Source: Litoditis marina
Taxonomy: Eukaryota > Nematoda > Chromadorea > Rhabditida > Rhabditidae
Direction: 5' to 3'
Length of the DNA stretch: 64,000 nucleotides
NCBI GenBank assembly: GCA_964036275.1
Contig: OZ038434.1
Location: 38,277,279-38,341,278 of the forward strand
Each line of letters starts with the position of its first letter. Position 1 is the first letter of the stretch. The position numbers were made by a program, and so were the translations under genes. This document shows positions 11,596-23,749 of the stretch, one piece after another. The notes under the pieces are model-generated. The model worked only from the letters and a program-made list of their open reading frames with translations, was not told the origin of the DNA and searched no databases.

Positions 11596-12397
11596 GGCTA
11601 ATTGAAATTTTTTTTCACACAATTGCTTGCTTTTCGGTTTTTACGAATCAAGTAGCCCGTGAAGAAAGTATAGTTTTTTCTTTGAGATTTAAAATGGAAC
11701 AATGTTCGAATTTTGTCTGAATGTGAGGTTGTTTACCCTATAGTTTGCTGACGATATAGATTATCTCACCAACGGTCAATTACCGTTGTTACACTTCTAA
11801 AATAAACAGTCGTATTATAGTTATTAATGTTATTATTATCAACAATTTTCCGTTCAGAGCCCTCGAGATCGACCTGGCGCAGACGAAGTTGGCTTTGGTG
11901 GAAGCCGAATGCCGTAATCAGGATCTCACCCATCAGATCATGACCCAAAGCGAGAGTGACGAAAAGAGGTGAGGAATATATTTCCTGAGTTCGGGAACTA
12001 ATCACGTTAATCTATTTTTAATTGATATAACGTTTCATGAAACATGAAAGCGTGAAAATTTAAACTGAGCGAAGTTGAACCGACGAAAATAACCACTAGA
12101 TCAGGATGCGGAGCGATAGCGATGGGAAAATGTATGAGAAGAAACTGAATCGTTGTTGTAATTTCAAAAATTTCGACGGAAACGGGGCGGACCAAACTAC
12201 AAACATGTCAGGATTTCTCCGTCTCATAACCGGAATTATCATTATTCACTTTCAGCTCATAGTGGTAATTGGCATAGTTTACTAAAACGCATTTTCTTTC
12301 TCACCACTCTTCTCAACCAGGTCAGCATCCTTAGAACAAGAGTTTGCTATGTTGTAAAGTTTAATAATGAAATTCGTGGAAAAGTTCGATAAAACTC

Positions 12398-12566
12398 CTT
12401 GATGTCCTCACCATTTTTCTCAATCTGTTCAGCATCTCTCGAGAAAGAGTCGGACTTATTCGTGGTCAAATTGTAGAAGGTGATGGACGCTTGAACCAGA
12501 ACAGATGATATAGCTGTGGCAAAGACTATATTGAAGACGACTATCGGCCACGCGGAGAGAGACTCG
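12398..12566 (-). pseudogene. Exon of a second gene on the - strand, copy A
   Basis: Read on the - strand this 169-base piece encodes ESLSAWPIVVFNIVFATA and continues with a hydrophobic run (about 20 residues, a likely membrane segment), then FYNLTTNKSDSFSRDAEQIE and NGEDIK. In copy B (39824-39992) it has a clean acceptor TTTCCAG and donor AAG|GTGTTT. In copy A the donor is changed to AAG|GAGTTT, and a 274-bp transposon has separated the exon from its acceptor, so it is probably dead here. I do not recognise the family. The gene converges on the 3' end of the coiled-coil gene. Confidence 0.5.
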
Positions 12567-12839
12567 GCCAATTCTACAACTAACCGGGTTTTTAGGTAAC
12601 CTAACCCTTTTTTGGTAACCTATTTTTGAGGTTACCTTGGTAGGTAACCTGAAAGTAACCTGAAACTAAAATCCGGTTACCGTTCAAACTAACGGTAAAA
12701 ACCACATTTGCCTTAGAAAAACAGGTAACCGGTTTTTCATTTTAGGTTACCAACCGGTTACCTACTTAGGTAACCTCAAAAATAGGTTACCAAAAAAGGG
12801 TTAGGTTACCTAAAAACCCGGTTAGATATAGAATTCACC
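12566..12839. mobile_element. 274-bp inverted-repeat element with 9-bp target duplication
   Basis: The ends GGCCAATTCTACAACTAACC and, on the other strand, GGTGAATTCTATATCTAACC begin arms that stay complementary through repeated GGTTACC/GGTAACC words. Direct repeats GAGAGACTC flank it (12557-12565 and 12840-12848). Copy B has the empty site (39984-39992), with one GAGAGACTC. A 9-base duplication fits Mutator-like elements. It lies exactly at the acceptor edge of the - strand exon, and no coding frame is present. Confidence 0.9.
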
Positions 12840-12848
12840 GAGAGACTC

Positions 12849-14352
12849 GCTGGAAACGAAAATGTTTGGAAAGTGTAAAAGTTTGAGAAGTATAGTGCTC
12901 ACATTTTCCAACTGGACTCGTTGGCAGCGTGCCAAAGGCTGTTATTCAGATGAAACATATATTTTACAGAATGTTTTCTTGGATACGATTTATAACCAAG
13001 TAAATGAACCCTTCACAGAAATGTCTACTGTTTTGAACAGTTTCAACATGTTCAAAAACTGCCTTGAACTTTCGTTGACAAGCTGCCCAATTCCAGTTTG
13101 GGAATGTGCGAACTATACCAAAAAGTTTGAGAAGCGTAAAAACGTTTGAGAAGATATTCAAAAATCATTCCACTTGTATGCTTTCTGAATGTACGGCTAT
13201 ATTGGCCAGACAGAGAAAGACTCGAAAAGTTGAATTGACTTGAAAAGTTGAATTAAAGATATTTCTTAAAAAAGCTCCTTTCTATTTTTGTGTACCTATC
13301 GAACTAGAACGTTGTTTGAATTAAAAACAAGTTTGAAAAGTAGATGCGAAAAAACTTAAATCAGATACGAGCTCCCTTAAAAATTTGGGCCTGTATTCTG
13401 AAAACTCACATCAGACAAATGCTTTCAGCCGCCATTCGAAGCTAGTAAAGAAAAAGGATTCTGAGCGTACATAGTCACGCTTCTTCACGTATTTCAACAT
13501 GTGATATCGAACTACTTTCCACGTTAAAGAAACCGTTCCGCTATAATTTGTGTTCCACGAAAAACTTAAAAAGCTCTGAAAAGTTTCTTAATGTCTTCCC
13601 ATAGACCATGAAAAATTTATTTGTAAAATTTGCATAACATCAAGCAATAATGAAGGGGACATGAACATTTTCACTGTGACGCAACTTGGCTTGGTTAATT
13701 CACATAAAGGTTTATTTTCATTTTCTGGTCTCTAATTGTGTATACGTATGAGCTAGAGTGTTTTAAAATCGTTCACTTACATAGGCTATTTTGAACATAC
13801 CCCGTACGCAACCCTCCTGTCGGTGTCATTACGTAAGCCGCTTTTCTGAGAAAAGAGAAAAGAAGAGAAAAGCAAGATAGAGATATGGAAGTACATGTTT
13901 TTGATAATGGTTTTTCAGTTGCCATTGGGCCAGATTGTTAACTCAAAAGTCAAAATTAAAACGGGACGGATTGTTTAACACGTTCCATCTTTTCAACAAC
14001 GGTTAAAAACAAACGGTAGTTTTGATGTGTTTGAGTCGAGGGTCAATTCGAGAGCAGTTAATAGTGTAAATTTTTCATGACAAGTGTATTTATATATTAA
14101 TGAAAGAACAAAACAGATAAAAGGAACAAACATACAAAATGAGCAACATTTCATAGCTCGAAAATCAATGTACAACCGAAAATTTTGAAACGAGCACTGG
14201 AAAATGAACGAATCATTTTGGAACCTACCCATCTGTTCTATCAAACACGTACGAAATGAAAAATAGTATGAAGCAGTCTAAATTGAATTAAATTGAAACA
14301 TCTATCAGGTTCGTTTGGTTTGTTTCATGTTATCTGGGCAAATTCTTTATTT
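12849..14352. other. Region without a supported gene, copy A
   Basis: This stretch is shared with 39993-41294 and aligns almost base for base apart from small gaps. Open frames of up to 95 codons exist on both strands (12862-13149 +, 12964-13161 -, 13993-14244 -), but none has a recognisable domain. A - strand reading near 12990-13100 (FPNWNWAACQRKFKAVFEHV) could be an upstream exon of the neighbouring - strand gene; I see no convincing splice pair for it. Confidence 0.5.
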
Positions 14353-14545
14353 AACCCGGTATTTCGTTAACCCTAGCCGTTAACCATTAACCGGGTTACC
14401 TGGTTAACCCTTTTGTTAACCACTTGGTAACCCCAAATTTCCCCCAAAAGACGTTGTAAAAGAGGGTTAACAAGGGGTTAACAAAAGGGTTACCCAGGTA
14501 ACCTGGTTGAGGTTAACTGATTGGATTAACGAATTACCCGGTTCC
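14353..14545. mobile_element. GTTAAC-rich inverted-repeat element, copy A
   Basis: AACCCGGTATTTCGTTAAC at the left is mirrored by GATTAACGAATTACCCGGTT at the right, with nested GGTTAAC/GTTAACC words in between. About 190 bases, no coding frame. Also present at 41294-41488 in copy B, so it predates that duplication. It resembles the 12566 element in composition (AACCCGGTT) but not base for base. Confidence 0.7.
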
Positions 14546-14992
14546 TTGTGGAATGTGCCTCTTTTGATTGATCAGAGAACACCCAAATTGGTTGTTTCCT
14601 CCCAGACCAAAGAGACACCTACATTTTCCCAATGGCAAGCACCTTATCCATCAGGTCAAAGAGAACAACATGTTACGCACATCAGTTCATTTACCATCTC
14701 ATATCTCATGTATCTTGTCGCACTCCTCAATGATGTAGACTATCAACTCATTAACTAGCTCCATATTGTAGTTGTATACAGTTTATTCACATTCAGTTGA
14801 ATTCATTGGTCACACTTCTAACATTCATTTGTTTTGAGTTGAAATTAATCAGCCTGTTGTTGTTTAAAATCACGTATTAGATTGAGTTTAGACTGTAGTA
14901 GTTGAATCCGATACTTTTGCGTTTTTCATACATCTTTGCAATCAAATTGCTGTCAGAACTTTAGGTATTTGTTTAGCTCTGAAAAACCGTTG

Positions 14993-15139
14993 CAACTTAA
15001 AATACCGGACTCGCTAATTTGCAACTTATAATACCGGGGTCAGCCAGATGTCGCCTGTACTGTTTGAAATTCATAGATAGATGCAGGCTAATTCGACACC
15101 AGTATTTAAGCCTGCATCTTCTCCGGTATTTTAAGTTAC
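14993..15139. mobile_element. ~147-bp inverted-repeat MITE, copy A
   Basis: CAACTTAAAATACCGGA at the left and TCTCCGGTATTTTAAGTTAC at the right form terminal inverted repeats. An inner direct copy of the terminus (GCAACTTATAATACCGG) starts near 15022, and GATGCAGGC...GCCTGCATC forms an inner stem. Also at 41936-42081. Confidence 0.75.
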
Positions 15140-15444
15140 ACGCGTTTTCACAGAGGTGAAGGCTCAATTTTCTGGTGGTTCACTGTTAGATATAGTTCGT
15201 TTCATTCCCACTAAGACCCATTGGCATCGTGCCAAGATTTTCGGATGACTATTTCTTAGAGCAGACATAAGTATTCTAGGAAATTTCGCCATTTACATGT
15301 TCTTATGGAACTGAACAACCGCTAACGGAGATTTGCAGTTGTTTTAAAAAATCCAGAGTGGTGAATAAGCATATGGAAAATTCATTGCCGCGCTGCCAAG
15401 TCTCAGTAGGAATGACCGGAACTATAATGCTAATTATTTTTCAG

Positions 15445-16452
15445 ACGACGGAGATGGACGCCGATTCTGTTGCACATGTCACGTCTACTTCACCAACTAC
15501 GATTGTTTTCTCACTCCACTATTCTGCGAAGAGTTTTTCATTCAAGTACGTTTGAAATTTTGATTTTCCGGCAAAAATTCTCTGTATATGAGGATATTGG
15601 CCAGAAAATGGTTCATTTTTCGAATTTTTGTTACTACTCGGACAACTTCACTGGTGTGTGATATGACGGTTTGTGATCTTTTTGTCATTGAGCCCCTTAA
15701 TGTAGGACAAGTATGTGAAGCAATTCCAACGTATAACGACTACGTAACCTCTCCATCAAAAAAAATGTATTGCAGTTTGAAAGACCGAAGCGTTAGGATT
15801 GGTTTACACTATCGTCCTTCTTTGAATTATTCAAATGAGCGACTATTTATTTGTATTTTCAGTTGTTTACCTATGTTGTTTACAGTTCTAACCGGTCCGG
15901 TGCTGTTGGTCTTCAACAGGGCAAGACGTTTCTGCTACTTCGAGGAGTTCGTCGCTTCTCCCAAACCGGCTGTCACCACCCAGTCACTTCCAGTGACAGC
16001 TCATTCTGCCGCCGCATCGCAGGTAAAGGCTTGCTGGCCAATTATATATCTAACCGTGTTTTTTGGTAACCTATTTGTTTAGGTTATCTCAGTAGGTAAC
16101 CGATTGGTAACCTAAAATGAAAAACCGGTTACCTGTTTTTCTAACTAAAAGTGAAAATTAGCAAATGTGCGGCTGTTTTGAATGAAAACTCTCTGAAGGG
16201 ATTAGTAAAACAAAGTAAAACAACTGTGATTAGTAAAACAAAATATTATATGTTTATCGAAACGTTAGGACGTAAAAAATAATATTACGTTACGCAATAT
16301 AATGTTCCGTATCTTATTTCTGTTAATTTCAGCCCTCCACCCAATGCGTTTACAATAAGGAACGTCCAGATGAAGCTGTTTCAAAAAATTGGCCATGTAT
16401 GAGGAGAGAGGGAGAGTGTGCCGGCAGCAATCTGCGGTGCTCAGCAACAAAG
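15445..16452 (+). CDS. Three candidate exons that end in block H'
   Basis: Candidate exons: E1 15445-15545 (TTTTTCAG / TTCAA|GTACGT), E2 from 15863 or 15886 to 16022 (TTTTCAG or TTTACAG / CGCAG|GTAAAG), and H' 16333-16452 (AATTTCAG / ACAAAG|GTACG). E2 and H' join in phase 0 to read AVTTQSLPVTAHSAAASQ then PSTQCVYNKERPDEAVSKNW and GECAGSNLRCSATK. All frames of E1 are open; one is cysteine-rich (RRFCCTCHVYFTNYDCF). H' ends in the same residues and phase as the start of the coiled-coil block, so these may be the exons just upstream of it in the parent gene, now separated from it by the satellites. No known domain. Confidence 0.4.
16039..16147. mobile_element. Truncated relative of the 12566 element
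   Basis: GGCCAATTATATATCTAACC followed by TTTTTTGGTAACCTATTT matches the left arm of 12566-12839, and then AAAACCGGTTACCTGTTTTTC matches its middle. The right arm is missing. It lies just after the donor of E2, in the intron, and is shared with 42985-43093. Confidence 0.7.
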
Positions 16453-16672
16453 GTACGTTTTCGGCCTATTAAAGTTAATAGGGGAAACTTGATAACGAAA
16501 CTTCAATTCTGAACTCTGTTAGCATTCCTAGTACGTTTTCCATTTTGCTTCTCATAGAGCGTGATAATTGTACCCTCATACAATTGTTTTTTTTTGTCAT
16601 TTCTGCTAACTATGTATTCGGGAGAAATTTTTGCAGTCAATTCTTTCTATCTGGTGATCTGGTCCTAGGTGG
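16409..16672 (+). repeat. H' block, direct copy of 8200-8468
   Basis: Carries the exon end GECAGSNLRCSATK, its donor and ~215 bases of intron. It diverges from the H block after CCTAGGTG and then enters the 156-bp satellite. Confidence 0.85.
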
Positions 16673-16756
16673 AATAGTTCAGTGTTAGTGCAAATGCAAT
16701 GAACGTGCGTAACCCAAACTCGCAAAAGTGCTTTTTTCTCTCGTTTATCGCGTTTT

Positions 16757-19700
16757 TGGGACTAGTATAAGCATATACAATCAATTTTGCAAATGAATAT
16801 AGTCCACATCTCTTCTACTAAGCCTCCTACAGTACACATGCCAATTTTACCATGGCTCTTTATGGATCCAAATTCTATTTCCCTTTGATTTTGATTCCCC
16901 TAACTGATAATTTGGGATTAGTGTGAGCATATACGATCAATTTTGCAAATGAATATAGTCCACATCTTTTCTACTAAGCCTCCTACAGTACACATGCTAA
17001 CTTTACCATGGCTCTTTATGGATCCAAATTCTATTTTCCTTTGATTTTGATTCCCCTAACTGATAATTTGGGGGTAGTATGAGTACATACGATCGATTTT
17101 GCAAATGAATATAGTCCACATCTTTTCTACTAAGCCTCCTACAGTACAGATGCTAACTTTACCATGGCTCTTTATGGATCCGAATTCTATTTCCCTTCGA
17201 TTTTGACTCCCCTAACTGATAATTTGGGATTAGTGTGAGCATATACGATCAATTTTGCAAATGAGTATAGTCCACATATTTCATACTAAGCCTCCTACAG
17301 TACACATACTAATTTTATCATGGCTCTTTACGGATCCAAATTCTAATCTCCTTTGATTTTGATTTCCCTAACTGATAATTTGGGATTAGTGTGAGCATAT
17401 GCGATCAATTTTGCAAATGAATATAGTCCACATCTTTTCTACTAAGCCTCCTACAGTACACATGCTAACTTTACCATGGCTCTTTTCGGATCCAAATTCT
17501 ATTTCCCTATTATTTTGATTCCCCTAACTGATAATCTGGGATTAGTGTGAGCATATACGATCAACTTTGCAAATGAATTAAGTCCACATCTTTTCTACTA
17601 AGCCTCGTACAGTACACATGCTAACTTTACCATGGCACTTTACGAATCCAAATTCTATCCCCCTTTGATTTTGATTCCCCTAACTGATAATTTGGGATTA
17701 GTGTGAGCATATACGATCAATTTTGCAAATGAATTAAGTCCACATCTTTTCTACTAAGCCTCCTACAGTACATATGCTAACTTTACCATGGCACTGTACG
17801 AATCCAAATTCTATCCCCCTTTGATTTTGATTCCCCTAACTGATAATTTGGGATTAGTGTGAGCATATACGATCAATTTTGCAAATGAGTATAGTCTACA
17901 TCTTTTCTACTAAGCCTCCTACAGTACATATGCTAACTTTACCATGGTTCTTTATGGATCCAAATTCAATTTCCCTTTGATTTTTATTCCCCTAACTGAT
18001 AATTTGGGATTAGTGTGAGCATATACGATCAATTTTGCAAATTGATATAGTCCACATCTTTTCTACCAAACCTCCTACAGTACACATGCTAACTTTATCA
18101 TGGCTCTTTATGGATCCAAATTCTAATTCCCTTTGATTTTGATTCCCCTAACTGATAATTTGGGATTAGTGTGAGCATATACGATCAATTTTGCAAATAG
18201 ATATAGTCCACATCTTTTCCACTAAGCCTCCTACAGTACACATGCTAACTTTACCATGGCACTGTACGAATCCAAATTCTAATTCCCTTTGATTTTGATT
18301 TCCCTAACTGATAATTTGGGATTAGTGTGAGCATATACGATCAATTTTGCAAATGAATATAGTCCACATCTTTTCTACTAAGCCTCCTACAGTAAACATG
18401 CTAACTTTACCATGGCACTGTACGAATCCAAATTCTAATTCCCTTTGATTTTGATTCCCCTAACTGATAATTTGGGAATAGTGTGAGCATATACGATCAA
18501 CTTTGCAAATGAATATAGTCCACATCTTTTCTACCAAACCTCCTACAGTACACATGCTATCTTTACCATGGCTCTTTACGGGTCCAAATTCTATTTCCCT
18601 TTGGTTTTGATTCCCCTAACTGATAATTTGGGATTAGTGTGAGCATATACGATCAATTTTGCAAATGAGTATAGTCCACATATTTCATACTAAGCCTCCT
18701 ACAGTACACATACTAACTTTACCATGGCTCTTTTCGGATCCAAATGCTAATTTCCTTTGATTTTGATTTCCCTAACTGATAATTTGGGATTAGTGTGAGC
18801 ATATACGATCAATTTTGCAAATGAATTGAGTCCACATCTTTTCTACTAAGCCTCCTACAGTACATATGCTAACTTTACCATGGCACTGTACGAATCCAAA
18901 TTCTATCCCCCTTTGATTTTGATTCCCCTAACTGATAATTTGGGATTAGTGTGAGCATATACGATCAATTTTGCAAATGAATATAGTCCACATCTTTTCT
19001 ACTAAGCCTCCTACAGTACATATGCTAACTTTACCATGGCACTGTACGAATCCAAATTCTATCCCCCTTTGATTTTGATTCCCCTAACTGATAATTTGGG
19101 ATTAGTGTGAGCATATACGATCAATTTTGCAAATGAATATAGTCCACATCCTTTCTACTAAGCCTCCTACAGTACACATACTAATTTTATCATGGCTCTT
19201 TACGGATCCAAATTCTATCCCCCTTTGATTTTGATTCCCCTAACTGATAATTTGGGATTAGTGTGAGCATATACGATCAATTTTGCAAATGAATTAAGTC
19301 CACATCTTTTCTACTAAGCCTCCTACAGTACATATGCTAACTTTACCATGGCACTGTACGAATCCAAATTCTATCCCCCTTTGATTTTGATTCCCCTAAC
19401 TGATAATTTGGGATTAGTGTGAGCATATACGATCAATTTTGCAAATGAATTGAGTCCACATCTTTTCTACTAAGCCTCCTACAGTACATATGCTAACTTT
19501 ACCATGGCACTGTACGAGTCCAAATTCTATCCCCCTTTGATTTTGATTCCCCTAACTGATAATTTGGGATTAGTGTGAGCATATACGATCAATTTTGCAA
19601 ATGAGTATAGTCTACATCTTTTCTACTAAGCCTCCTACAGTACACATGCTAACTTTACCATGGCACTGTACGAATCCAAATTCTATCCCCCTTTGATTTT

Positions 19701-22700
19701 GATTCCCCTAACTGATAATTTGGGATTAGTGTGAGCATATACGATCAATTTTGCAAATGAATTGAGTCCACATCTTTTCTACTAAGCCTCCTACAGTACA
19801 TATGCTAACTTTACCATGGCACTGTACGAATCCAAATTCTATCCCCCTTTGATTTTGATTCCCCTAACTGATAATTTGGGATTAGTGTGAGCATATACGA
19901 TCAATTTTGCAAATGAGTATAGTCTACATCTTTTCTACTAAGCCTCCTACAGTACATATGCTAACTTTACCATGGTTCTTTATGGATCCAAATTCAATTT
20001 CCCTTTGATTTGTATTCCCCTAACTGATAATTTGGGATTAGTGTGAGCATATACGATCAATTTTGCAAATTGATATAGTCCACATCTTTTCTACCAAACC
20101 TCCTACAGTACACATGCTAACTTTATCATGGCTCTTTATGGATCCAAATTCTAATTCCCTTTGATTTTGATTCCCCTAACTGATAATTTGGGATTAGTGT
20201 GAGCATATACGATCAATTTTGCAAATGAATATAGTCCACATCCTTTCTACTAAGCCTCCTACAGTACACATACTAATTTTATCATGGCTCTTTACGGATC
20301 CAAATTCTATCCCCCTTTGATTTTGATTCCCCTAACTGATAATTTGAGATTAGTGTGAGCATATACGATCAATTTTGCAAATGAATATAGTCTACATCTT
20401 TTCTACTAAGCCTCCTACAGTAAACATGCTAACTTTACCATGGCACTGTACGAATCCAAATTCTAATTCCCTTTGACTTTGATTTCCCTAACTGATAATT
20501 TGGGATTAGTGTGAGCATATACCATCAATTTTGCAAATAAATATAGTCCACATCTTTTCTACTAAGCCTCCTACAGTACACATGCTAACTTCACCATGGC
20601 ACTGTACGAATCCAAATTCTAATTCCCTTTTATTTTTTTCCCTAACTGATAATTTGGGGGTAGTATGAGTACATACGATCAATTTTGCAAATGAATATAG
20701 TCCACATCTTTTCTACTAAGCCTCCTACAGTACACATGCTAACTTTACCATGGCTCTTTATGGATCCGAATTCTATTTCCCTTTGATTTTGATTCCCCTA
20801 ACTGATAATTTGGGATTAGTGTGAGCATATACGAAAAATTTTGCAAATGAATATAGTCCACATCCTTTCTACTAAGCCTCCTACTCCTACAGTACACATG
20901 CTAACTTTACCATGGCATTGTACGAATCCAAATTCTAATTCCCTTTGACTTTGATTTCCCTAACTGATAATTTGGGATTAGTGTGAGCATATACGATCAA
21001 TTTTGCAAATAAATATAGTCCACATCCTTTCTACTAAGCCTCCTACTCCTACAGTACACATGCTAACTTTACCATGGCATTGTACGAATCCAAATTCTAA
21101 TTCCCTTTGACTTTGATTTCCCTAACTGATAATTTGGGATTAGTGTGAGCATATACGATCAATTTTGCAAATAAATATAGTCCACATCTTTTCTACTAAG
21201 CCTCCTACAGTACACATGCTAACTTTACCATGGCACTGTACGAATCCAAATTCTAATTCCCTTTTATTCTTATTTCCCTAACTGATAATTTAGGATTAGT
21301 GTGAGCATATACGATCAATTTTGCAAATGAATATAGTCCACATCTTTTCTACTAAGCCTCCTACAGTACATATGCTAACTTTACCATGGCTCTTTATGGA
21401 TCCAAATTCTATTTCCCTTTGATTTTGATTCCCCTAACTGATAATTTAGGATTAGTGTGAGCATATACGATCAATTTTGCAAATGAATATAGTCCACATC
21501 CTTTCTACTAAGCCTCCTACAGTACACATACTAATTTTATCATGGCTCTTTACGGATCCAAATTCTATCCCCCTTTGATTTTGATTCCCCTAACTGATAA
21601 TTTGGGATTAGTGTGAGCATATACGATCAATTTTGCAAATGAATTAAGTCCACATCTTTTCTACTAAGCCTCCTACAGTACATATGCTAACTTTACCATG
21701 GCACTGTACGAATCCAAATTCTATCCCCCTTTGATTTTGATTCCCCTAACTGATAATTTGGGATTAGTGTGAGCATATACGATCAATTTTGCAAATGAAT
21801 TGAGTCCACATCTTTTCTACTAAGCCTCCTACAGTACATATGCTAACTTTACCATGGCACTGTACGAGTCCAAATTCTATCCCCCTTTGATTTTGATTCC
21901 CCTAACTGATAATTTGGGATTAGTGTGAGCATATACGATCAATTTTGCAAATGAGTATAGTCTACATCTTTTCTACTAAGCCTCCTACAGTACACATGCT
22001 AACTTTACCATGGCACTGTACGAATCCAAATTCTATCCCCCTTTGATTTTGATTCCCCTAACTGATAATTTGGGATTAGTGTGAGCATATACGATCAATT
22101 TTGCAAATGAATTGAGTCCACATCTTTTCTACTAAGCCTCCTACAGTACATATGCTAACTTTACCATGGCACTGTACGAATCCAAATTCTATCCCCCTTT
22201 GATTTTGATTCCCCTAACTGATAATTTGGGATTAGTGTGAGCATATACGATCAATTTTGCAAATGAGTATAGTCTACATCTTTTCTACTAAGCCTCCTAC
22301 AGTACATATGCTAACTTTACCATGGTTCTTTATGGATCCAAATTCAATTTCCCTTTGATTTGTATTCCCCTAACTGATAATTTGGGATTAGTGTGAGCAT
22401 ATACGATCAATTTTGCAAATTGATATAGTCCACATCTTTTCTACCAAACCTCCTACAGTACACATGCTAACTTTATCATGGCTCTTTATGGATCCAAATT
22501 CTAATTCCCTTTGATTTTGATTCCCCTAACTGATAATTTGGGATTAGTGTGAGCATATACGATCAATTTTGCAAATGAATATAGTCCACATCCTTTCTAC
22601 TAAGCCTCCTACAGTACACATACTAATTTTATCATGGCTCTTTACGGATCCAAATTCTATCCCCCTTTGATTTTGATTCCCCTAACTGATAATTTGAGAT

Positions 22701-23350
22701 TAGTGTGAGCATATACGATCAATTTTGCAAATGAATATAGTCTACATCTTTTCTACTAAGCCTCCTACAGTAAACATGCTAACTTTACCATGGCACTGTA
22801 CGAATCCAAATTCTAATTCCCTTTGACTTTGATTTCCCTAACTGATAATTTGGGATTAGTGTGAGCATATACCATCAATTTTGCAAATAAATATAGTCCA
22901 CATCTTTTCTACTAAGCCTCCTACAGTACACATGCTAACTTCACCATGGCACTGTACGAATCCAAATTCTAATTCCCTTTTATTTTTTTCCCTAACTGAT
23001 AATTTAGGATTAGTGTGAGCATATACGATCAATTTTGCAAATGAATATAGTCTACATCTTTTCTACTAAGCCTCCTACAGTACATATGCTAACTTTACCA
23101 TGGCTCTTTATGGATCCAAATTCTATTTCCCTTTGATTTTGATTCCCCTAACTGATAATTTGGGATTAGTGTGAGCATATACGATCAATTTTGCACATGA
23201 GTATAGTCCACATCTTTTCTACCAAACCTCCTACAGTACACATGCTAACTTTACCATGGCACTTTACGAATCCAAATTCTAATTTCCTTTGATTTTGATT
23301 TTCCTAACTGATAATTTGGGAGTAGTACGTTCAATTTTGCAAATGAATAT
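16757..23350. repeat. 156-bp satellite, second and longest array
   Basis: About 42 monomers of 156 bases. A higher-order repeat is visible: the rare variant with TTTTATTTTTTTCCC occurs at 20629 and 22979, and the monomers before each occurrence match in order, giving a block of ~2350 bases (15 monomers with two 6-base insertions). No gene, RNA or regulatory feature is visible. Confidence 0.95.
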
Positions 23351-23498
23351 TCATATATTGCAAGAGCAAGATTCATGTATTAAAGAAAAGTTTACACGAC
23401 AATTAAAGTTTACAGAAAAAGTGATATGAGCGAAAAGTCGAATGTAATTTTGTCTGCTTCATTGTCTTTTTTTGATGGCTTCATATTTTCAATTTCAG

Positions 23499-23700
23499 GT
23501 GGCTGTTCGCTCGTCGCCAGCTGGAGGATATTTTCGATGCCCCCACTTCTCTGCACCCTCTCTCCATCATTTTCAAGTCTGTCGCTCTGCGCACATTTCC
23601 ACAGTGTCAACGACTCGAGGTAATTGGGTTTTATTTTATTTATCTCAATTTTCACTAACTTAGCTTATTTTCAGCGGAGGGGCTGCGAGCCTGCGAGTAA
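23499..23700 (+). CDS. Possible exon pair in the spacer, copy B
   Basis: Same pieces as at 1884-2085: 23499-23619 with AATTTCAG and GAG|GTAATT, then an acceptor before 23675 and a stop 24 bases on. The exon is unchanged from copy A, while the flanking intron differs at several bases (for example TTTGTCTGCTTC against TTTTTCTGCTTC just upstream). Function unknown. Confidence 0.3.
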
Positions 23701-23749
23701 ACATTTTGAAACATTTTGATAAAATATAATATTAAACAAGTTTTTGGGA

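Larger units (their letters stand above)
8190..11968 (+). pseudogene. tbc-11: RABGAP1/TBC-11-like C-terminal coiled coil, copy A (broken)
   Basis: Exons by splice signals: end of H (8190-8241), b 8877-8969, c 9269-9343 plus 9573-9632 (split by a transposon), d 10094-10192, e 10458-10564, f 10816-10864, g 11107-11237, h 11858-11968. Phases agree throughout. Recognisable blocks are KYEKEYLEMKEQELENEDP, RLERENDDLVH, EELVTSKIELRQKLD, IKEMCRREVERLEE and DLAQTKLALVEAECRNQDL, the pattern of the coiled coil that follows the TBC domain in RABGAP1/RABGAP1L. In those proteins the TBC domain stimulates GTP hydrolysis by Rab proteins; it is not present here. Damage: the acceptor of exon d reads TTTCAAAAC instead of TTTCAGGAC, and the last exon is deleted. 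The family call is firm; the symbol tbc-11 assumes the C. elegans RABGAP1 orthologue. Confidence 0.8.

Noticed and set aside
12007..12195. - strand frame in the intron after exon h
   Set aside because: It covers the decayed duplicate of the exon h tail and shows no splice signals or similarity of its own.
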